A program made the translations under genes and the position numbers. Positions 23,104 through 34,411 of a DNA stretch of 64,000 nucleotides are shown piece after piece. The stretch's first letter is position 1. Each line of letters begins with the position of its first letter. Source of the stretch: Camelus bactrianus (Eukaryota > Chordata > Mammalia > Artiodactyla > Camelidae). The notes beneath the pieces were generated by a model. It was given only the letters and a program-made list of their open reading frames with translations. It searched no databases and had not been told where the DNA came from. Location of the stretch: NCBI RefSeq assembly GCF_048773025.1, contig NW_027413960.1:5769945-5833944 (forward strand), written 5' to 3'.

Positions 23104-23433
23104 GGCAGGCCCGGGAGCCGCAGGTGTACACCCTGGCCCCACACCAGGAAGTCCTGGCCAAGGACACTGTGAGCGTAACCTGCCTGATCAAAGGCTTCTA
23201 CCCACCTGACATCAACGCTGAGTGGCAGAGGAACGGGCGGCCGGAGGCAGAGGGCGCCTATGCCACCACGCTGCCCCAGCCGGACAACGCCGGGACCTAC
23301 ATCGTCTACAGCAAGCTCTCGGTGGGAAAGAACACGTGGCAGCGGGGAGAAGTCTTCACCTGTGTGGCGATGCACTAGGCTCTACACAGATCACTCCACC
23401 CAGAAATCCATCTCCCAGTCTCCGGGTAAATGA
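23104..23433 (+). pseudogene. IGHG: IGHG CH3 exon, disabled
   Basis: Encodes GQAREPQVYTLAPHQEVLAK onward, with the domain cysteines in SVTCLIKGFYP and FTCVAMH. After Met-His an in-frame TAG (23376-23378) stands where GAG (Glu) is expected. A single extra base follows in CACAGATCAC, so the tail that should read STQKSISQSPGK then TGA (23431-23433) is out of frame with the domain. The exon is 330 bp, against 329 expected. The internal donor used for the membrane form (GGTAAAT, GT at 23426-23427) is preserved. Loss of the last ~20 residues would remove strand G of the domain and probably dimerisation. Confidence 0.92.
23376..23378 (+). other. Premature TAG stop in CH3
   Basis: The frame set by the CH3 acceptor and all upstream codons reads ...TGT GTG GCG ATG CAC TAG. 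The family has GAG here (His-Glu-Ala-Leu-His), so this is a G-to-T change at the first codon position. Confidence 0.93.
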
Positions 23434-23538
23434 GCCTCACCCCGGCACCCAAGCGAACCCCCCCTCCCCGAGGCTCTCAGGGTCCCGCGTGGACGCCTGA
23501 GCCCCACCCCTGTGTACATACCTCCGGGGCCAGCATGA

Positions 23539-23544
23539 AATAAA
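23539..23544 (+). terminator. Poly(A) signal of the secreted form
   Basis: AATAAA lies 106 bp after the ancestral CH3 stop, the usual place for the secreted IgG poly(A) signal. GT-rich sequence follows (CACTGTCATGGTTCTTTCTGT). Confidence 0.88.
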
Positions 23545-23559
23545 ACACCCAGTACCTCC

Positions 23560-24866
23560 CTGGGGCCCTGCAACACTGTCATGGTTCTTTCTGTGCAGAG
23601 CTCCGGCGCCCGCCGGGCCTGCGGGAGGCGGGGGCAGGCCAGGCTCTGAGGACAAACTTGGTGCCAATGAAGGCAGGCAGCAGCCCGAGGCCAGAGAGGG
23701 GGCTCTGCCCGAGGCAGCCGCTCCCCAGGGTCCAGGGTCCGGCCAGCACCTACTCAGGCTGGAGCGTGTAGAGGGGACTGGTAGAGCCTCCCAGGGACCC
23801 TCACGGACATGAGTGCATGGTTCTTCCCACCTCTGTCCAAGCCCAGCTGTGGGACAGTGGCAGGTCCTTGTCCCCACATTTCCCATCCCCGGGGCCTCGA
23901 GGGTCCACGTGCTGACACCCTGTCAACATGGGAGCCACGCCTGGCCGGCGATGGGGGCACAGGCCTCCTGCTCCCAGGACACACGGAGATCAGGCCTCAC
24001 CTTCCCACAGGCGAGGTGCTCGGGGCCAGATCTGTAACCTCGAGGGGACACTCACCCAGGCCCACAGGAAACAAGCCCTCTCATGGAGCACACCAGCCTG
24101 CACACCCCTCGTCCACCTGCAGACTCACGCACACGCACATGCCTGTGCAACTGCACACAAGGGCACAACCACACAAGTGCACACAAGCCAGCCTTGCTCA
24201 CTGGGTCCTCAATGGGGTATCGACCCGGGGCCAGACCAGAGCCTGGAGCTGGGTCTCATGAACCCTCTGTGGACACCAGCTTGGTCCCCACTCCTCAAAG
24301 CCCCAGCAGCACTGACCACACTCTGACCACACTGGCCAGCTCAGACCCCCACCCCTCCTCTCCCCAGGACACCTGCACCCCCTCCTCAACAGACAGAGAC
24401 CCAACACACCACTGGTCCCTAGCACGCCCACCCCACCCCCTCAGGCACACAGGGACACCCCAAGGTTGCCTCCGCCCTTCCCTGCAGTAGGACCCACCAC
24501 AGACCTGCTCTGCAGACCCCTGCCGTCTAGGCCTGGCCTCCGGTGAGAGGGAAGGCAGGGGTCAGGGCACCCTCTCCCCAGAGGACCCCATGAAAGGCAC
24601 CGCAGAGGAGACGATGAGGGACACGCACTGGCCAGGCCGAGATCTGGGCCCAAGGAATCTGGCCAAGACTGAGGCCCAAGCTGGAGGAATGGGGGACACG
24701 AGGTCGGTGCCCAGGGATTGACCTCAGGGAACCATTGATCCAGCCCCCTAAGGGGATCCTAGTGCCCCACCCGCCCTGTCACAGACAGACCCACCCCCAG
24801 GTGCCACTGACCCTGCCCTGGCACGTGATGGGCAGCCACAGAGCTGACCACCCCCTCCCCATCCAG
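23560..24866 (+). other. CH3-M1 intron
   Basis: Contains a CA/ACACA-rich stretch near 24120-24190. No exon is seen. Several frames of 130-150 codons have no domain. Confidence 0.6.
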
Positions 24867-25000
24867 AGCCACTCCTGGAGGAAGAGAGCTGTGCCGAGGC
24901 CCAGAGCGGGGAGCTGGATGGGCTGTGGACCACCATCTCCATCTTCATCACCCTCTTCCTGCTCAGCGTGTGCTACAGCGCCACAGTGACCCTCTTTAAG
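24867..25000 (+). pseudogene. IGHG: IGHG M1 membrane exon
   Basis: 134 bp between ATCCAG and GTGGGC. With the phase-1 base from CH3 it encodes the acidic extracellular spacer [19 protein letters not shown] followed by the transmembrane segment [19 protein letters not shown] and TVTLFK. The segment carries the conserved polar residues that pair with CD79A/CD79B in the B-cell receptor. The exon is intact, although the upstream CH3 lesions prevent its in-frame use. Confidence 0.92.
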
Positions 25001-25372
25001 GTGGGCGGGCCAGGCCAGCTGTCCCTGCTGTCGCCACACAGTGCCCGCACAGTCCCCCTTCCCTGTCCACTCCCTGTCCCTCCATGTCCCTCCCTGTCCC
25101 CTTCCTGTCCCCTCACAGTCCCGTCACTGTCTCCTCACTCTCCCCTCTTGTCCTTTCTGTCCACTGTCCTCTGTCTCTCCATTTCATTCTGTTCTCTCAC
25201 TGTCTCTCTCTGTCCCTGTCGGGACCTCCCTGTCCCTGGCTGTGCCCATGGAGTCCTCGCGCCACCCCACCCGAGTACACTCGCGGCCGGCAGTCCCCGG
25301 GCTGGGAGGCCAGGTCCTTGCGGGCAGCTGGCACGAGGGCCCCGGCTGTGCCCACAACCGCCGTCCCTGCAG
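25001..25372 (+). other. M1-M2 intron
   Basis: Pyrimidine-rich (TGTCCC-type repeats 25020-25230), ending in CCGTCCCTGCAG. Overlapping frames here are artefacts of the low-complexity sequence. Confidence 0.7.
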
Positions 25373-25456
25373 GTGAAGTGGATCTTCTCCTCGGTGGTGG
25401 AGCTGAAGCGGACGATCGTCCCAGACCACAGAAACGTGATCGGGCAGGGGGCCTAG
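25373..25456 (+). pseudogene. IGHG: IGHG M2 cytoplasmic tail exon
   Basis: 84 bp encoding [20 protein letters not shown] then NVIGQGA and TAG (25454-25456). This is the 27-residue cytoplasmic tail typical of membrane IgG. Where membrane IgG usually has a Tyr in the DYRNMIGQ motif (the immunoglobulin tail tyrosine used in memory B-cell signalling), this copy has His (PDHRN). The reading frame of this exon alone is intact. Confidence 0.92.
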
Positions 25457-26485
25457 CGTGCCCTCTGGGGGTGTCCACGGCCACCCCAGGCCCCAGAGGT
25501 ACCCCGTTCATCACTCCGAGCTGCTCAGCCACTACTCCGCCCGCTGCCCTGCCAGCTCTGATCTCTCGGCCGTGCTCACCCGCATCTCCATCCTCCGACC
25601 TCACGGCCACCACCGACCACAACCTGCACCCTGCCCACCTTCAGGGGACCAAGTGGACAGCAGGTGCTACCACCAACCTGACCCGAGGGGTCTGCCTGTC
25701 CTCACCAGGAGTGCCCGGGGCACCCTGGGGTTCCTTTGGATGAGCAGGAGGCTGGCATCCCAGGGCAGTGGGCAGGGATTGCTCTGTGGACACCATCAGG
25801 TTGGTCATCAAGCAGGGTCCCCAAGGGGAGGCGCCTGTGTCAGATCCTTGGTGGGAACATATGCAGCCCTGGCCAACGTCTCACAGCAGGGAGGCTTTTG
25901 GATGTGCCACCAACGGTCAGCCAAGTACTCAGCTCTGAGAAGGGCCAGGGCCCATGGCCCCTACAGGAGCCAGGCCTGCCAGGAAGGGGGTGAGGTCTCC
26001 CCACTCCAGCTTCCCAGAGACGGGCCTGGTGACCGGGTCCCCCACGGGCAGGACACAGCCTCGCTGGACACAGAAATAAGGACACTGGCAAAACAGGGCA
26101 GTGGCCGCAGCCAGCCTGTCCTGTGGCCAGTGGCCTGAGACACCTTCAGCAGGAGCTCCCCTGCACTGGGCGGTGGGGTGAGAGGCGAGCCCCTGGAGGA
26201 GGGAGCCCGACAGCCTGAAGTCCCGGCCCAAGACCCCTGGGCCTCTCCTGTCTTGTCCCTGGATGGGGAGGGGCATGCCCCAGTGCCAGGTGGTGGCAGG
26301 AGAGGGGGGGTGTGCTACAGCCAGAGGTCACGCCAGGCCTGGCTTGGGAAGCTGTGCATCCTTTCTAAATGTCTGGAGCCCATGAACTTTCTGCGCTGTT
26401 TATCTTTGGTTTGGGTTTTTTGTTGGGAGACTCTGGCTTGTCATGTTTTGGGTTGTGGAGACAATAAAGCATCCTTTACCATTCC
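25457..26485 (+). other. Membrane-form 3' UTR
   Basis: About 1 kb of GC-rich sequence from the M2 stop to a poly(A) signal. The length is within the range known for IGHG membrane transcripts. Confidence 0.6.
26463..26468 (+). terminator. Poly(A) signal of the membrane form
   Basis: AATAAA in GAGACAATAAAGCATCC, preceded by a T-rich stretch (26400-26450) unlike the GC-rich surroundings, as at the end of IGHG membrane transcripts. Confidence 0.75.
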
Positions 26486-26489
26486 ATAG

Positions 26490-27965
26490 CTCTCTGGGAA
26501 TCGCTCTATGTTGCGGCCCCTCCCCTGGTGACTCCACAGCCTGGCCGCCCTCCACACCCTCCCAGCCCCAGGCCCCAGCTCTCCCCCTACCACACCCATC
26601 CCTGGGGTTCCCTGGGGGCGCAGAGTCAGCAGCAAGTCCCAGGTGTCGGACGCCTGGTCAGCACGGCTGCTGTAACACGCAGCACAGTCGGGTTGGAACC
26701 ACAGAAATTATTGCCTCCCGTCCTGGAGCAGCACGTCCCAGGTCGAGGAGCGTGAAGGCCACTGTGCCCACCGGCTGCCAAGGGTGCAGGGACGGAGTCA
26801 GGACTCGGTCCTCCCGGGAGGCCAGACCCTGAGCTCCAGTCCCTCCTGGTGGTTCCATCTCAAAGGAACAGTCTCAGGTCCCGGGTTGTAGGAGACACAG
26901 CACTCCCCAGAGGGCAGACACAGGAGCCACAGCTGTCTGCCCTTCGCAGGAAACGCTCCAGGAAATGGAGGCCAGCGCCTGGTCGGGGCTGGCTCTGCTG
27001 GGCGATCCTCGCCAGCGCTTCAGGAGATCTCAGTCACCCACGGGACACGGCCCTGGGTGGCTGGACATTGTCCAAGTGTCTGTATGAGCCTTTCAGTGTG
27101 TCAGGGCAGAGGGGGTGAAACTAATGTGCCGAGTCTGTGGCTCCACGGCCCCAGGGGAGGCCGAAAGGACAGGCTCCTGGAGGGGAGCTGGGACCAGCAC
27201 TGAGTGTCTATCAGTAAAGCCACAGCACCCTAGGGCTGTTGGAAAGGGCCATTCCAGCTTCCTGTGGGGGACAGGCAGACAGACAGACAGACAGAGAGAC
27301 AGAGGAAGACAGAGAATTTTATGCAGGAAAGGGACAGCTCGCTGCAGTGGGCTCTACACCAAAGATGGTGAGGCCATGGGGCAGGCAGCTGTGTCCAGGG
27401 GCATCGCTGGCCCTCAGGGACCCTGCCAGGCGTGAGGACACTGGGCACCTTCTGCCTCCAGGGCTCTATCGGGGCTCCAGAAACCATCCTGGGGGTCTCC
27501 CCCACTCACAATCTCCCTCACACGGAACACCTAACCAACAAGCTGAACCTGCTAATGGTCCCTGCAGCCTGCCCGGCCCCAGGCCCTGCCCCTCACCTCC
27601 ATCCCCTGGACCACAGATCTGCCTCCAGCCAGACATTCCCATGGGGACCCCAGGACGGTCGATACCGGGCTGGCCCCACGGGTCCTTGAGGAGCACCAGT
27701 CCCAGAACAGCTGCCCCCACCAGGCCTGAGGGCCCCGTCCTGACCCTGGGGCAACACCAGGCCACAGCACGTCCCCCATGCACAACCCCTCCTGGGCCCC
27801 TGGAAGCGAAGTGGCCGACGCCTTCCCTTGAGCCCCTGTGTCAGCACCGGTGTGAGCCTGAGGTCAGCCTCCTGCTGCTCCTGACCCCTCGGGGCCCTGC
27901 CCCGGGCAAGACCTCCGACACACTCCTGTCCGTGTCTCACCTCTCCTGCCCGCACCCCCATCCAC
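26490..27965. other. GC-rich unassigned sequence 3' of the gamma gene
   Basis: No exon is supported. A short tract of CAGA units lies at about 27273-27300. At 26665-26810 there is a weak antisense resemblance to a MaLR-type LTR fragment (fossil, low confidence). Frames of up to 290 codons at 27239-28111 are Pro/Ser/Thr-rich without domains. Confidence 0.4.
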
Positions 27966-27966
27966 A

Positions 27967-27969
<3 letters not shown>

Positions 27970-28014
<45 letters not shown>
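27970..28014 (+). repeat. (CA)n microsatellite
   Basis: About 22 uninterrupted AC units between CATCTT and CCTGGG. Confidence 0.97.
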
Positions 28015-28017
<3 letters not shown>

Positions 28018-28114
28018 GGGCTGCCACCCCACTGCGCTCCTGGGCCACCACCAGATCCCCCACCAGGTCCCCCCTCCTCCCGCCCTCCAAGGGGAACATC
28101 TGTCAGTCTGAGCT

Positions 28115-28820
28115 TTGAATACCTGGATTGCTGTCCGTGTGTGGTGTCCATGGATGTGGAGAAAAGAACCCCTTGTGCACTGTTGGTGAGAACATAAAAT
28201 GGCATTACCGTTGTGCAAAACAGTTTGGAAGCCCCTCAAAGAAATTTCAGAAACAACTACCACACTTGCAGCAATCTCACTGCTTAGAATAAACCCGAGC
28301 GAACATACAACAGGTCTTAAAGAGGCACTTGAACACCCACTTCACAGCAGCTCCGTTGACAATACCTACCACGAGGCAGGAACTCGAGCGTCCTTCCGTG
28401 GATGGACAGATGAGCACGATGTGGGCTGAGCGTACAATGGAACAGTACTGCCCCTGAAGAAAGAAGAACATTGTGACGTGTGTGACAGCACGGGGGCACC
28501 TGGGGGACATCGGAACTCGTACCGTGAGCCAGGGGCAAGACGGTGAATCGTGTGCGATTCCACTTGTGTGAGCGATTAGGAGTGGCTGCATTCCCAGAAA
28601 GAGAAAACACAGAAGTGGCTGCAGCCAGGGGAGAACGGGGGGTTGTTGTTTACGGGCATAGGGTTTCACACGTAAAGACGGGGAGAGTTATGGAGACACA
28701 GGTGGTCGTGATTGCACTGTATGAATGTATTTACTGTCCCCAAAACCCGGAGAGAGGTTTAACATGGTACACTTCCTTAGGGGCAAATCCTATTCTTTTA
28801 CCACAATAAAAAAAACCTTT
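28115..28820 (+). mobile_element. Old L1 3' end, sense
   Basis: Landmarks of an old L1M-type 3' end in sense: 'GTGAGAACATAAAATGGCAT', 'AACAGTTTGGAAGCCCCTCA', 'GTACAATGGAACAGTACTGC', ending 'TTTTACCACAATAAAAAAAA'. The copy is unusually CpG- and GC-rich for an old L1, in keeping with its GC-rich surroundings. Confidence 0.8.
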
Positions 28821-28824
28821 TAAG

Positions 28825-29420
28825 CAGGAGAAATCTAACCCATTCAATAAAATCTGAACACCTTCAAGAAGACCTGGAGCCTGTGTCTCTCCCTGTGGAA
28901 GAAACCGGTGGCAGCAGGATGGAGCTGCACACCTGCCTGGCCCAGGGCTGAACCCCCTGCGGAGGCCAGCGGGCGCCAGAGGAGCAGCTTCTCCACACTG
29001 ACGGCGTGAGGGTGCAGGTCAGTGACAACGTGCACGGCTGTAGCACAGCCCCCCAGCCAAAGGACTGCTCCTTCAGTTTGCTCTCCAACAGGTGTAAACT
29101 TCTCTTCTGAACAACCCTAACCTAGAGACACACAAAGGGAAGGGAACGCTAAGAAAGCTGCTTACGGCTTAGCTAATCTGACGTAGAACAAGAACAGCTC
29201 AACCCACTGCTTGTCGGCCACCGTGGACCACGTTAAGCTTCCCAATTAAAAGACAGCAATACAGTTTGTGTCTCCACCTAGTGCAGGGAAATTGTCTCAG
29301 ATACAATATAAAACTGCCAACCCTCCTCCAGGAAAGGCTTGAACTCCCATTGTCCATCTTACGTATCTTCGGCTGATGTTCATTTCTCGTGTTCATGAAT
29401 AACCTCCGTCTTGGGTGTCC
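28825..29420. other. Unassigned sequence
   Basis: Marks the transition from the GC-rich immunoglobulin block to AT-rich DNA. No exon or repeat was placed. Confidence 0.4.
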
Positions 29421-29424
29421 ATGT

Positions 29425-29990
29425 TGTCTAAGTTTTTTTTATTAGAGCAGTTAGTCCATTTATATTTAAAGTAATTACACAAATGAAAGGATTTACTTCT
29501 GTCATTTTTCTAATTGTTTTCTAAATATTGTACCTTTTTTGATTCTCAAATTCTCTATTACTCCCTTTTTGTGTTTAATTTTATTTTGCAATGTGCCATT
29601 TTTGTTCTTTTAAAATTTCCATTTCTGTATTTTTTTTTTTTTTGGTATTTTATTAGTGGTTGTGTTAGTGATAACAATTGACCTCTTCAGTTTATTATGA
29701 CTATATATGTGTGTGTGAATGCATGTGTGTGTATACATGTCTGTGTGTGCACATGTGTGCATATATGTTTATTTATAACAGCTAAAAATAAGGTGAATTT
29801 AAAGATACAAGTATAGATATATATACATATACATAATAAATAAACAGTACATTAATTTCCTCTGTAGTTCTGTATAGTAAGAGAGACATAAACCTGTGCA
29901 CGTGGGGACATGTCATTGTGGTAAACGTAGAGGAAGCATGAAAAGCACATTTAAGCCCAGACACAACTACACCAAGCTTTAGGAATTATA
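29425..29990 (-). mobile_element. Old L1 fragment, antisense
   Basis: Antisense L1 internal sequence: 'TCCATTTATATTTAAAGTAA' and 'TTAGTGGTTGTGTTAGTGAT', followed by (TG)n-rich DNA. Diverged, with approximate limits. Confidence 0.5.
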
Positions 29991-30024
29991 ATGTGCTGCC
30001 ATGCATTGTAGGTTAGTTAACCCA

Positions 30025-30185
30025 TTCAACTATTTCATGAGGTAGGTATACTTTTGGTGTGGTTTTTGATAGTTGAGATAATTGATGCAAAATGCTTGAA
30101 GTTGCATAGGTAGTAAGTGATGACAGTGAATTTGAAATCCAGGTCTCTAAATACAGACTCTAAATCCTGTGATTTTTCCAGTATT
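30025..30185 (-). repeat. MIR SINE, antisense
   Basis: Antisense MIR blocks: 'TTCATGAGGTAGGTATAC', 'GAAGTTGCATAGGTAGTAAG', 'TTTGAAATCCAGGTCTCTAA'. Confidence 0.6.
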
Positions 30186-30189
30186 TTAT

Positions 30190-33100
30190 AAAATTTACCA
30201 ACCAGTCAATTCTTAATTGTCCATATGCAAATTATTAATGTCAGTCTCATAGTCACCAGCTCATACATCAAAACTTTCTGGTATATTTTAATTTGTTTGT
30301 ATGTCTTCACTTTAAATCAATGTATGTAACACTTCTGTGTTTGAAAAATTAGCAAAAATTACCAATTTTACATGATAGTATTTTGTGATGTTTCTTGTTC
30401 TGCTCACTTTATAAATCTAAATTGACTGTCATTGCTGTGTCTTGCATCTCAGGGATCACGTTTTCCTTCAGATCCACACTATGCAGAATTGATTCAAAGT
30501 CCTTGAAGCATAGCTGGATGTGAAATAAATGAAAGTCTGCCTAATACTCGGATTTAAGTCTACAAATTTAGATGGAAAAAATAAGCTGCCAGTTATCACA
30601 AGTATGTTCTAAATTATTTTGCTTGGAAAACAGTTCTCCTATTCCACAGAGTTTTCACAACTTCTATTTAAATGAGTTGAATGTAAGCCAGTCCTTTTCA
30701 GGTACATCTGAACATGAAAATGACCAAATTAAATCATTTTCTCTAAAGACTGACAAGAACTTGATTAAAAAAAAAAAAGAATGATTAGCAAATCATAAAC
30801 TCCATGCAAACACAATCTGCCTGTGAGAAGAGGTCTAAAGGGGCAAATGTGGAAAGTTAGGAGAAAAAAATATTATTTTGGAAGCCATTAAGATTTTATT
30901 CTAGGAGTATTTTTGCTGCAAGTCTAATACCATATTCATAATGAAATCCTCTGCTGTAATATTTTAATCATCAGCCATGTCTCTATTCTTTGATCTAACA
31001 AATTCCAGGATAATTTGTCCTATTATTCTAATGAGTTAGGCTTACAGTCCTTTCTGATTTTGCTTACATAATCCTATTAACCATTTCCAGATTAACTATT
31101 ATTCATAAAATCATTTAATCTTTACCCTATTGACATGAAATCTATCTTAACATTGTTAGCTGTACAGTTCTCCAACCTCTCAGCTTTTGAGTTTCCCAAA
31201 TATTATATTCATCAATGTTTTATTCACTTTCTCCTGTTTTAAGATACTTTTTTTGCTCTAGGTATTATATGACTTTAATATTTTAGATTTCTTTTTTTTT
31301 CCTTTTTTGGTTCAGCAGAGAAATAGACAAGATCTGTATACCTACAAAGAGGGAGTTTTAATGCCCTTAAGTAAAAGAGGTAAGTGCAGAGAGAATAGAT
31401 TTCACAGATAGAAGAATGGGTAATGTTACAGAGCAAGACTAGGGAACTGGAACAACCCATGATTCCAGGGGCCCAGGGAAGGACATGAAAATGCCCACAG
31501 GCAATGTGGTTTGTGTGTGTGTGTGTGAGAGAGAGAAAGGGGGTGGCGGGAGAGAAGGAAAGATGAGATAGGGAGAAAAAATAGACAGGTGGGTAGATAG
31601 ACTGATTAACTATAATATATTTCTATTTGTGCTTTTTAAGTGTAGTCAGTCTCAATGAACAACTTTTCACTGTTTGGTGAATTGAATGTGTAAAAAGATA
31701 ATAATAAATGCACTAATAAGATAATTTAATCCTTCCTCCAAAAGAGAGGGCCTGCTAAGATGGTGGGGGTGGGGTTACTGCAGACAGGAAAGTCAGTATC
31801 ATTTTGTGTTTATGCTTCCTATTGGAATAAAATAATTTTTCTCCAAAGATAGGCAAGCCAAATAATTCACTTTTTTATAGTATTCTCAAACTGCCACAAT
31901 AAGTAATATTATAGAATGTCTTCTTGGTTCATAAAGAGCACGATTAATGTGGGCAAATCCACAGAGGATAATGTTTAAGTGTGCTGTGTCATCTGCTTGG
32001 CCTTTCCTTCTCAGTTAAGAGTGTCATAACATGCAATCCAGGCAAGTCATAAGAACGTCTTAATGAAATATGCATAGTTTTTAATTAGAAAGAATGGCAT
32101 ATGTATTTTTATGACATTCTTGAACTTTTAAATAATAGAAGAAAGTGGACTGAATCCACAACTTAAATTTTGTGCAGCACAATAGACAACAATACACAAT
32201 GTATAAAAGACTCTACCATGGTGCTTTATTTACTTAATTAATAGCATGTAAAACTTAGATCGAATTAATTTCCACCAGCATCTTATTTAGATATGTGGTC
32301 CAATCTTAATGTAACATTAAATGATCTTAAACAATTTTCTGATGCTTTATAAAATTATTTCCAGCTAAAGAAATTCATACCTGGGTTCATATGATAGAAA
32401 GTTGGAAAAGTGAACTTTTGTGTGTGGTTGTATAAAGAACATATTGATTGAATAATAATCAGTAATTAAGCATCTACCTCTAGATAGAAAAATTTCAAAA
32501 TTCTTAAAATGAGAAACAAGGAAAGTGCTTCTGCAAGTTTCTGCAATGTTTCCACTTAAAATATCATTTTAAAAATGCGTAAACATCCAAGTAACTTTAT
32601 GTGCTATTGATTGTGTATCAAATATCAAATTACCTCTTTGGACAGGGATTTTATCTTTAAAATGTATATTCTTTCCAGGAAAACTATATTATTTGAAACT
32701 TCATGGTACTTAAAACACTTTCATGAGTTAATAAATAATTATGATTTTAAAAGTCAAAGAATAAATTACTAATATGCTTGAGTAATAATGATTAAATGAC
32801 ATTCCCTGGGTCAAAAAGATTTAATGTAAAAGAAAAAGACTTGCCTTTTGAGTTAATACAATTTTTTAAGAATTAAACATTTTCATTCAATTACTGTGGG
32901 TAATTAAATTGCTCTCATTATTACAAAACATACACACAGATATTGCTTCAAAATATTTGTATTTGTGTGTTTGTGTGTGTGTTTAGCTAAAAAAGCATAA
33001 AGAAAGGAAATCTTAAGTTGAAGAAGAAAAGATACTTTTAAATGAAAAATAAATGAGATATCTATAGTTGCTTTTTTATTTTGAATCTTTTGAAAGGTTC

Positions 33101-34270
33101 AGGTCATTTTACAATCTTGAAAATAGGATACAATCAATAAAGCTTAAAAATCGCAAATGTATAAAGTTATAGAAATGTTTCTGGTATCAACTTTCCATCT
33201 TTCATTAGAAGAAGATATTGACAATAATGGATTATATGAAACAAGGTCTCTTAATATTGAGTTCTTTTGTATATAGTGCCAGGAGTGCTGAAAAGTGGGA
33301 GTAGATGGATTTTTGCTCTTGTTTTTTCCTTGCTATGACACCTGAGTCTCAGGAAAGATAGACTTTGAGTCCATTTGACTCTAGTGCATACGTTGACAGA
33401 AGGCAAGTTTGTTGTACTATTCAGTTAGGCAGATCAGCTGTTCACCAAGAACCTGGCACATAACAGACACAACGTAAGTTACAGTTAGACAGTGGAGTGA
33501 ATAGATCTATGGGCTCTTTGTGTTACATTCAAGGCAATTCTAAAAAAGCTTTGGTGGCTGACTTATCAGTTTGTTCTCACCCTAGTACCAGAAATCCTAG
33601 GAAAAGTGTGGCTTAGGATCTCTTACCCTTTAGATTGAAGTTTGTACTGGAGTTGTCCTGGGAATGCCCTGGTTATTTTATTAGAGCCTGGAGGTCTTTT
33701 CCAAGATAATCATACTAAAGGAATACAGTGTTCTGAAGAAACTTTAGGGGATATATCTCTTTAAAAAATATCTACATATACATTATGTCTGAGTATATAC
33801 CTACACATATGCTTATATATGTTATATATATATAATATATATGCAAATATATAATTTGTTACAGGTATACCTTGTATACATTTAGATTTTGGAGTTGATT
33901 TGTATCTGCTTGAGACCATCTTTAATGTTATAAAGCTACAGAGATACAGGATTAGGAGCATTTGGAAGAGAACTGCCATTTAGGTGTCTTTGAGTCCTAA
34001 GAGGGGTTCTGAAAGATCTCTGGCTCACAGGAGATAATACTAGCTATATATTTAAAGAATAAGTGGCCAGGTTCCTTTCTTTTCTCCTTCCTTTTTTTCC
34101 CTTTTATTTCTGCTTCCTTTCTTCCTTAATTTTACATACAGTACAGGTACAGAAGGAAACAACATGTACAAAACAAGAGTAAACATTTTCTCATGTGTTT
34201 TTGGAGACTGTTGCTGTCTCCAGTTCTCTGTTCCCTTTCCAAGGAAGCCCAGTCATCAGTAGGTACACCT
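30190..34270. other. AT-rich gene-free stretch
   Basis: I see no exon, RNA gene or confidently placed repeat in these 4 kb. Small simple-sequence tracts occur: GT/GA at 31508-31545, GT at 32964-32982 and TA-rich at 33775-33850. Confidence 0.45.
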
Positions 34271-34274
34271 TTAT

Positions 34275-34279
34275 GCTTT

Positions 34280-34377
<98 letters not shown>

Positions 34378-34409
34378 TTTCTTTCCTTTCTTTCCTTTCT
34401 TTCTTTCTT
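34275..34409 (+). repeat. (CTTT)n microsatellite
   Basis: About 25 nearly perfect CTTT units, then interrupted CCTTT units to 34409. The flank at 34080-34135 is pyrimidine-rich. The apparent Phe/Leu/Ser open frames across it are repeat artefacts. Confidence 0.97.
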
Positions 34410-34411
34410 AA

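Larger units (their letters stand above)
21905..26485 (+). pseudogene. IGHG: Immunoglobulin gamma constant gene, disabled
   Basis: A complete IGHG exon set runs in order: CH1, hinge, CH2, CH3, secreted poly(A), M1, M2, membrane poly(A). CH1 and CH2 have the usual 294 and 330 bp. The product would be the heavy-chain constant region: Fc effector functions when secreted, or the B-cell receptor anchor when spliced to M1/M2. The hinge and CH2 match what I recall of camelid IgG2c, a heavy-chain-only class whose CH1 is skipped in mRNA. It is broken near the end of CH3: TAG at 23376-23378 replaces the expected Glu codon after Val-Met-His, and one extra base lies about ten bases downstream. Both the secreted and membrane forms are therefore truncated. 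All splice sites except the CH1 donor are canonical, which suggests recent inactivation. A sequencing or assembly error is possible but would need two events. Confidence 0.9.

Noticed and set aside
27239-28111. 290-codon open frame downstream of the gamma gene
   Set aside because: Pro/Thr/Ser-rich low complexity ending in a (CA)n tract, with no recognisable domain.
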